From NCBI GenBank assembly GCA_029204225.1, contig CM055107.1, forward strand, positions 30,839,410 to 30,903,409: a DNA stretch of 64,000 nucleotides, given 5' to 3'. This stretch comes from Diphasiastrum complanatum. Its lineage: Eukaryota > Streptophyta > Lycopodiopsida > Lycopodiales > Lycopodiaceae. The number at the start of each line of letters is the position of its first letter. Positions within the stretch are counted from its first letter, which is position 1. Positions 59,152 to 64,000 of the stretch are shown piece by piece. A program made the position numbers and the translations under genes. The notes under the pieces were generated by a model. It worked only from the letters and a program-made list of their open reading frames with translations, had not been told where the DNA came from and made no database searches.

Positions 59152-59943
59152 TGTTGAAAATTAAGCCCACAGTTGTCTCCTTGGTGACTGAAGAAATGCA
59201 CTATATTTTACAATGTCGTCTTTTTTGCATTTCTCTGAAATGCAAAACTAGCATAATTCAATAGTTTAAACTATTTTGCAACAATTAAAAAGTTTAAACT
59301 TGTGTAGTTCAAAAGTTTAACTATTTTTAACACCTTCGGCTTTTTCACATTTTCTCGAAGAATGCGAAGAGAGAGAAAATTCTCGAAGGTCATCTATTTT
59401 CATGAGCTAAACTGTTTTAAAGACACCTTCGTCTTTTTGAGGGCACCTTCGGCTTTTTCACAAAATCCCAAAAAGAGAAAAAATGTCGAAGGTCGTCTAT
59501 TTTGAACGAGGAACGTTTCCAACCACTTCCCGAAATTTGCAAAGTGAGAGAAAACCACTTTACGTAAAATGTGAAGTGAGAGAATTTGTGATGTCCTCTT
59601 CCACGTCAACATTCCCTACAGGTTGACATTATACACTATGTATAGTTGTCACAAAAGCCATATACTTCCAAGTACAACGGCTTACCTAATTAGGTGACAA
59701 ACATTTAATGTAGTTAATACATGGATGCAGTCTATAAATAGATCATCCTAGCATAGATTACATGAGACGCTCCATCCATGAGACATATTATTTGAGCCTC
59801 CCAGTTACGTCGTCATTCTGGTTGTAACTGCCATTGTTGTGCTTCAGTGTAATATATCTAACCAAGTTGCGGATGCGCTGAGTCAGATTCATGAATTAAA
59901 TGAACTTTCATTCACTCAGATTTCCACTTATCTATATCTTTCA
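59152..59943 (+). repeat. 3' LTR of the RT-RNase H element
   Basis: It begins TGTTGAAAATTAAGCCC after the purine run TTTAAGGAGGA and ends near ATATCTTTCA. It has a TATA box CTATAAATAG at 59732-59741 and, upstream of it, two copies of an ACACCTTCGGCTTTTTCAC / CGAAGGTCRTCTATTTT block (about 59331 and 59421), which look like repeated U3 elements. The right end is approximate. Confidence 0.75.
59731..59741 (+). promoter_or_regulatory. LTR TATA box
   Basis: TCTATAAATAG about 210 bp before the LTR end, in the place of a U3/R promoter. It may still be active, since the surrounding motif is intact. Confidence 0.6.
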
Positions 59944-60029
59944 CTGAGAAGGAGGTGTGAAAATGGTGGAGACATGAAAAAATAAGAATGGAATAGAGAT
60001 TTACTCATGGGGGTCTCAGGTTCCTAGGA

Positions 60030-60720
60030 AAGATAAGAAGATAGCGGAACAATTCTCTATCCGAAGTGGTTTACTATTTTGGAATGGGAAAGTTTGTGTA
60101 CCAACGGATGACGAGATAAAAAAGAGGATTCTTTATGAGTGTCATGGCATTTCCTGTGCAGGTCATCCGGGTATACACAGGACTCTGGACTTGGTCAGAA
60201 GAGAGTTTTATTGGCTAAAACTCAAGCCATTTGTCGAGTCTTATGTGGTTAAATGTAGACCTTGTCAATTAGCCAAAGCTGAATACTTAAAGACTGGAAG
60301 GTTGTTACTTCCCCTAAATTTTCCTCAAAAATGATGGGAAAGTATATCTATGGATTTTATGGTTGGACTTCCAAGGACCCAATGCCAAAATGATTCTATT
60401 TGAGTTCTGGTGGACAGGTTAACTATGTTAGCTACTTTCATACCAGTCAAGTCAACTGCAAAGGCTTCTGATTTAGGTATATCTTAGAGTACCTAAAGAT
60501 TCTAAGACTATGGGTACGAGGAAGCATTATAGATTGTCTACCAGATATTGTGGACTGTTTTGGATTATAGGAAAAATTGGTTCTTTAGCTTATGAAGTAG
60601 ATCTTTAGGACAAGACTATTGCTCACCCAGTGTTTCATGTAATCCGGTTAAAATTATATTATACGGAGGTGACGTAGTTGGTTCAGAGGAGGATCTTGCG
60701 CATTTGGAGGAATTATCTTT
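60030..60720 (+). pseudogene. Ty3/gypsy integrase with internal deletion
   Basis: FSIRSGLLFWNGKVCVP leads into the H2C2 zinc-binding domain (ECHGISCAGHPGIHRTLDLV, then CRPCQLAKAE) near 60060-60290. Then MDFMVGLPRTQ and a jump to KIGSLAYEVDL and HPVFHVIRLK near 60570-60650, the C-terminal part. The catalytic core between is deleted and stops interrupt the frame. Orientation is plus. Confidence 0.85.
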
Positions 60721-60829
60721 TAGTGTTCCTTTGGAACCTAAAAAGGTACTCAAAATCGGAGGTAAACAAACACATGTGGGAACATGCTCCACACATGTGA
60801 AATGTACTCACTAACCTTGCTTGCTAAAA
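60721..60829. other. Element remnant with ACATGTG boxes
   Basis: ACACATGTGGGAAC and CCACACATGTGAAATG lie within 40 bp, as in LTRs of the window. No element boundaries. Confidence 0.35.
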
Positions 60830-60838
60830 TTGATGCTA

Positions 60839-61030
60839 GTCAATCGTAACGGGGTGTGTGGGCAGAGTTGTTATTTGTGGCCGGCTAGGCGCAGGCTCGA
60901 TTCCCAACCACTGTAGAGTGACATCTTAGGGGATTGTCCATTACATGGCATTGCCCAACTAGCGTTGTTACGTTGTATATATGTTTTATATGACCGACCA
61001 CTAATAACTTAACACGTTGCAAAAAAAAAG
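60839..61030 (+). mobile_element. tRNA-derived SINE with target-site duplication
   Basis: A Pol III A box (GGGCAGAGTTGT, 60860-60871) and B box (GGCTCGATTCC, 60894-60904) are about 34 bp apart, followed by a body and an A9 tail (61021-61029). The 9-bp TTGATGCTA lies just before it (60830-60838) and again just after the tail (61031-61039). This matches tRNA-derived SINE anatomy. It is 192 bp long and lies about 250 bp upstream of the PPR start at 61285. The 5' end may be a few bases further right. Confidence 0.85.
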
Positions 61031-61039
61031 TTGATGCTA

Positions 61040-61284
61040 ACTAAACAAGAGTATTGGCCTCACCATATCCACTCTGTCACCTTGGGGGTAATTTTCACCA
61101 TGTATTGAAATGTGAGTATCCCATTCAAGAGTGAACTTTACCAATGAAAGGAGAGGTAAAAGAGTCCTCTCTTACAGGCCTCATATGTGAAACCTTGCAA
61201 ATACATAATACGTCTGTATTTGCAAGGCAGAGGAGGAAACTCGATCCATGACTTAAATCCAGGCCAAGGCAAGCAAAGGGAAGC
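61040..61284 (+). promoter_or_regulatory. 5' flank of the plus-strand PPR gene
   Basis: The last 40 bp (GGCAAGCAAAGGGAAGC before ATG) resemble the sequence before the ATG of the minus-strand paralogue (GCCAAGCAAAGCAGGC). This supports the chosen start and duplication of the 5' untranslated region too. Confidence 0.5.
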
Positions 61285-64000
61285 ATGGCAGGAGGAGGAG
61301 CAGGACTTTGCTGCTACCCATATCGCCATCGTCATCCTCACTTCTTCGTCTATTCTCATCCTTCTCCTCTTGAATCTTCTGTTATTTTGTGCCCACTCCT
61401 CAGAATCAGGAGAACCCATATGATCACAAATCAATACGCTATTTCTTCCTCTTCCACTTCTCTCACTTGTGCACCACTTGTTCCTTCTTCTTCTTCTTCT
61501 TCTAGGCGTCGTCGTCTTCCCATGGCAGCAGAAATTTCGATGACAAGTACATTGTTTAGCTCTGCTTCTTCTTCTTGTGTTTTAGTTGAGTTGATAGACT
61601 GCTGATAAGCATGGGTGTCTTGTTTTGATATGCTGATGGATTGGCTATGGGGTTGCAGGCCACGTAGTTAGGGCAGAACGCCTCTGGCAACAGTTTTTTT
61701 CGGATCCTTCGCAGTGGTGGGATCGAAGGTTTGATAAGGTGACTTACTGCCTTGTCTGGCTCTCTACTTTGTGATGTACATACATATATATATTCCTTTC
61801 ACGCGGATATAGAGATGCAGAACTTTACGGTCGGGTGTAACGCAGCTTGCACTGATAAATTCTACTGCGATTTTCCTTTTCTGGTTTATGCAAGAAATAA
61901 TTTGTGGAATGGCGTTTTTCTTGGACAAATTGCTTCAAATCATAGCTCTCATTGGCGGTTTCTCAGGAAAATCCGGAAGCCCCGAACTTCAAACATAAGA
62001 CTATTAAGAAGGCATTACGGTTTAATGATAGGCATAGCCCCTCTTGGCTTCAAGCAAGGCTTGCTACTCTCTCACTGGTGCTAGTTAAGTGAGAGTGTGA
62101 GTCTCACTGAAACTCTCTCACTTAACTAGCATGTTGGATGGGCACCTGGCATTTAAAGCCCTTTTTCATCCTCAGGCAGTTTTGTGTAATAACTCAGTAG
62201 CTTGTTCTTTGGTGATTGCAAACGACTATACTCTAACAGCTGTGATCATTGTAGTATCTTGTGAAGCTTTGATGAGTGCAGTCTATTCTATTCCAATATT
62301 TGTGATCATTGTTATAGCTTGAAGGCTGCTCACGTTGCATACTCGCCTTTCTTTCCAGAAAAATTCCAGATTTCCCAACTTCAAACATAAGGCTGCCAAG
62401 AAGGCACCACGGATTGACAACAGGTTTTATCCTCCTCGGGCACATGCCAAGCTAGCTTCCATGGTAAAATGTCAAGAACAGGGACAATCCTGTTTTGTAA
62501 AACCTCAAATTTCTGGTATGGATCTATTTTTCTCATGTTCTCTTTTTTCAGCAGCATTGCCTTGCTGAGGAGAGCGATGAATTTGCAGAGATGTAGACTG
62601 ATCTAGCCAAAGTTCTGATTCATACTGTTTTAGGGCATGCAAGCAGAGTAGTTAGAAAGGAACAGCTCTGGCAGGAGTTTTTCTCAGATCCGTCGCAGTG
62701 GTGGGACAACAGACTCACTAAGGTGTGGCTATGATCTGAACGCCCATTGAAGATGACTTGTAAATTGATTGTGAGGATGGTTTAGGACTCACTTCACGCT
62801 TCAGTTGCTATGGCAAATTACTTTTGACTTGTCCCTTAAATTTTTTTTTCAATGGTGCTGGTTATTGTAGTTATTTTACCTAAGATGAAGCTTTCGCTGC
62901 TGATATTTGTAATGTTTTGTAGAGAAGTCCCAAGCACCCAGACTTTAAACATAAGCGTACACATGAGGGCCTATGGATTGAAGGTTGGCCGAACCCCCCC
63001 TGGGTTAGAGCGAAGATGGCCACTATGGCATTGGGCCAACTACAATCTGATGCTGGAACGAGATCGCGGTATGGTTTTTAGTCCCAGTGTCAACTGTGAA
63101 GCTTTGGGCTCAGGGCTGAGAGCTCATCAGTATTCTGTTTTGGTGATCTTTCAAATTGACAGTCATATTTCTTTGTAATCATGATATGAATCATGTAGGG
63201 TGTCCGACTCCTGTTGTAACGATGATCATGTGAGCAAGCTCTGTCAGGCGGGACGATTGAAAGATGCACTGCATATGGTAGAGCTTATGGTCCAGCAAAA
63301 TTCACAAGCTTCATTCCAAGCCTATGTTGCTCTTCTGAAAGGGTGTGCCAGAATGAGAGCCCTGGCGGAGGGCAAGCGGGTGCATGCCCTCATAGTCCAG
63401 AGTGGACTAAATTCAGACATTTTCCTAGGAAACATTCTTGTTGACATGTATGCCAAGTGTGGTAGTGTGTTGGATGCACGCAAAGTATTCAACAAAATGC
63501 CTGAACACAATGTGTTTTCGTGGACTGCTATCATCTCAGCATATGCCGATCATGGACAAGGGCAGGAGGCTATTCATCTATTCCAGCAAATGCAAGAGAC
63601 GGGCATATCACCGGACAAGGTCGCATTTGTTGTTGTCCTAAAAGCTTGTACCAGGATTGCAGCCCTCGAACAGGGCAAACAACTTCACTTGAAAATCAAT
63701 AAAAGTGGCTTTCAGTCAGATGTGATTATAATGAACACCCTTATTGACATGTATGCAAAATGTGGGTGCATAGAGGATGCTCGTCAGGTATTCAACAAAA
63801 TGAGCGAACGAGATGTGGTTTCATGGAGTGCGATGATGGCAGGATATGCACAGAATGGATTTTGCAGGGAGGCCCTTGCCCTATATGAGCAAATGAAACA
63901 GGAGGGTGTGCAGCCAAACACTGTCACATATGTTATTCTCATAAAAGCAAGTGCCAGCAGTACAGCCCTGGAACAGGGCAAGCAGCTCCATTCTGACATC
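61285..64000 (+). CDS. PDF-motif/PPR fusion protein paralogue, 3' end beyond window
   Basis: Proposed exons: 61285-61546, 61673-61740, 61967-62077, 62359-62515, 62634-62722, 62923-63068 and 63199 onward. All phases agree, and lengths 157 and 146 nt equal the paralogue's. Exon 1 is a leader rich in His/Ser/Arg. PDF content is reduced: LWQQFFSDPSQWWDRRF with PNFKHK (D to N), then an orphan PNFKHK half with KAPRID where the paralogue has KALWID, then an intact LWQEFFSDPSQWWDN with PDFKHK. The 80-nt exon before the orphan half is missing. An extra C in exon 2 (near 61681) would shift the frame if the paralogous acceptor at 61660 were used, while an AG 13 bp later restores it. The PPR exon is open for 267 codons to the window edge (CNDDHVSKLCQAGR, LVDMYAKCGSVLDARKVF, NVFSWTAIISAYAD). 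The C-terminal class cannot be seen. Confidence 0.8.
62079..62131. repeat. 17-bp perfect inverted repeat (hairpin) at an exon-intron border
   Basis: TGCTAGTTAAGTGAGAG at 62079-62095 pairs with CTCTCACTTAACTAGCA at 62115-62131 across a 19-base loop. It starts one base after the proposed donor GT start at 62078, where the paralogue has its Ser-rich linker and the next exon. It may be a footprint or small inverted-repeat insertion linked to loss of that exon. Confidence 0.85.

Noticed and set aside
60860-60904. A tRNA gene
   Set aside because: A and B boxes are present, but no cloverleaf could be drawn, and the A-tail with flanking duplication shows a SINE.

Overview
The window looks like nuclear DNA of a seed-free land plant, most likely a fern. 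This is inferred from the very long PLS-class pentatricopeptide (PPR) exons with near-identical modules (LEQGKQLHSDI, LVDMYAKCG), the long introns filled with old retrotransposons, the very long pure GA/CT tracts and the AT-rich DNA between genes. No bacterial, organellar, rRNA, tRNA-gene or CRISPR features were seen.

Three host genes can be supported, and all are split by introns. (1) A DCC-family (DUF393) thiol-disulfide oxidoreductase-like gene on the + strand has seven recognisable exons from 1491 to 20000. Its transit-peptide exon was not found. The fifth recognised intron is about 8.2 kb and carries a nearly complete LTR element with a 5-bp target-site duplication (11821-15815). (2) A PPR gene on the - strand (48714 down to 43969) has eight exons. 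The first encodes a transit-like leader, the next six encode three copies of a PDF motif like that of OSB organellar single-strand DNA-binding proteins, and the last is a 2.45-kb PPR exon. A decayed DYW domain lies just beyond its stop. (3) A paralogue on the + strand (61285 to beyond the window end) has the same exon plan, minus one PDF half-exon. Genes 2 and 3 face away from each other, about 12.5 kb apart, so they look like an inverted duplication. The fusion of PDF motifs to a PPR array is the most unusual biology here.

The rest is mainly layered retrotransposon debris. Region by region: 1-1490 unassigned; 1491-20000 the DCC gene with gypsy RT, Copia gag and the full LTR insertion in its introns; 20-25.8 kb - strand Copia ends and LTR relics; 25.8-30.8 kb a + strand LTR element with a truncated 5' LTR; 30.8-36.8 kb - strand Copia protease/RT fragments, telomere-like DNA and unknown decayed coding; 38.3-39.4 kb a Copia integrase/RT relic ending in a GA satellite (39.4-40.1 kb); 40.9-43.5 kb gypsy and Copia fragments; 43.6-48.7 kb PPR gene 2; 50-53.5 kb small relics; 53.8-56.3 kb a 5' half of a - strand Copia; 57.6-59.9 kb a Copia RT-RNase H with 3' LTR; 60.0-60.7 kb gypsy integrase; 60.84-61.03 kb a tRNA-derived SINE; 61.3-64 kb PPR gene 3.

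Working together: the three genes are probably all organelle-directed (inferred from the leaders and families). The PDF-PPR pair would combine nucleic-acid binding by PDF motifs with sequence-specific RNA recognition by PPR motifs. Exon boundaries were placed by eye from GT/AG sites, reading-phase agreement and paralogue comparison, and no transcript evidence was available.
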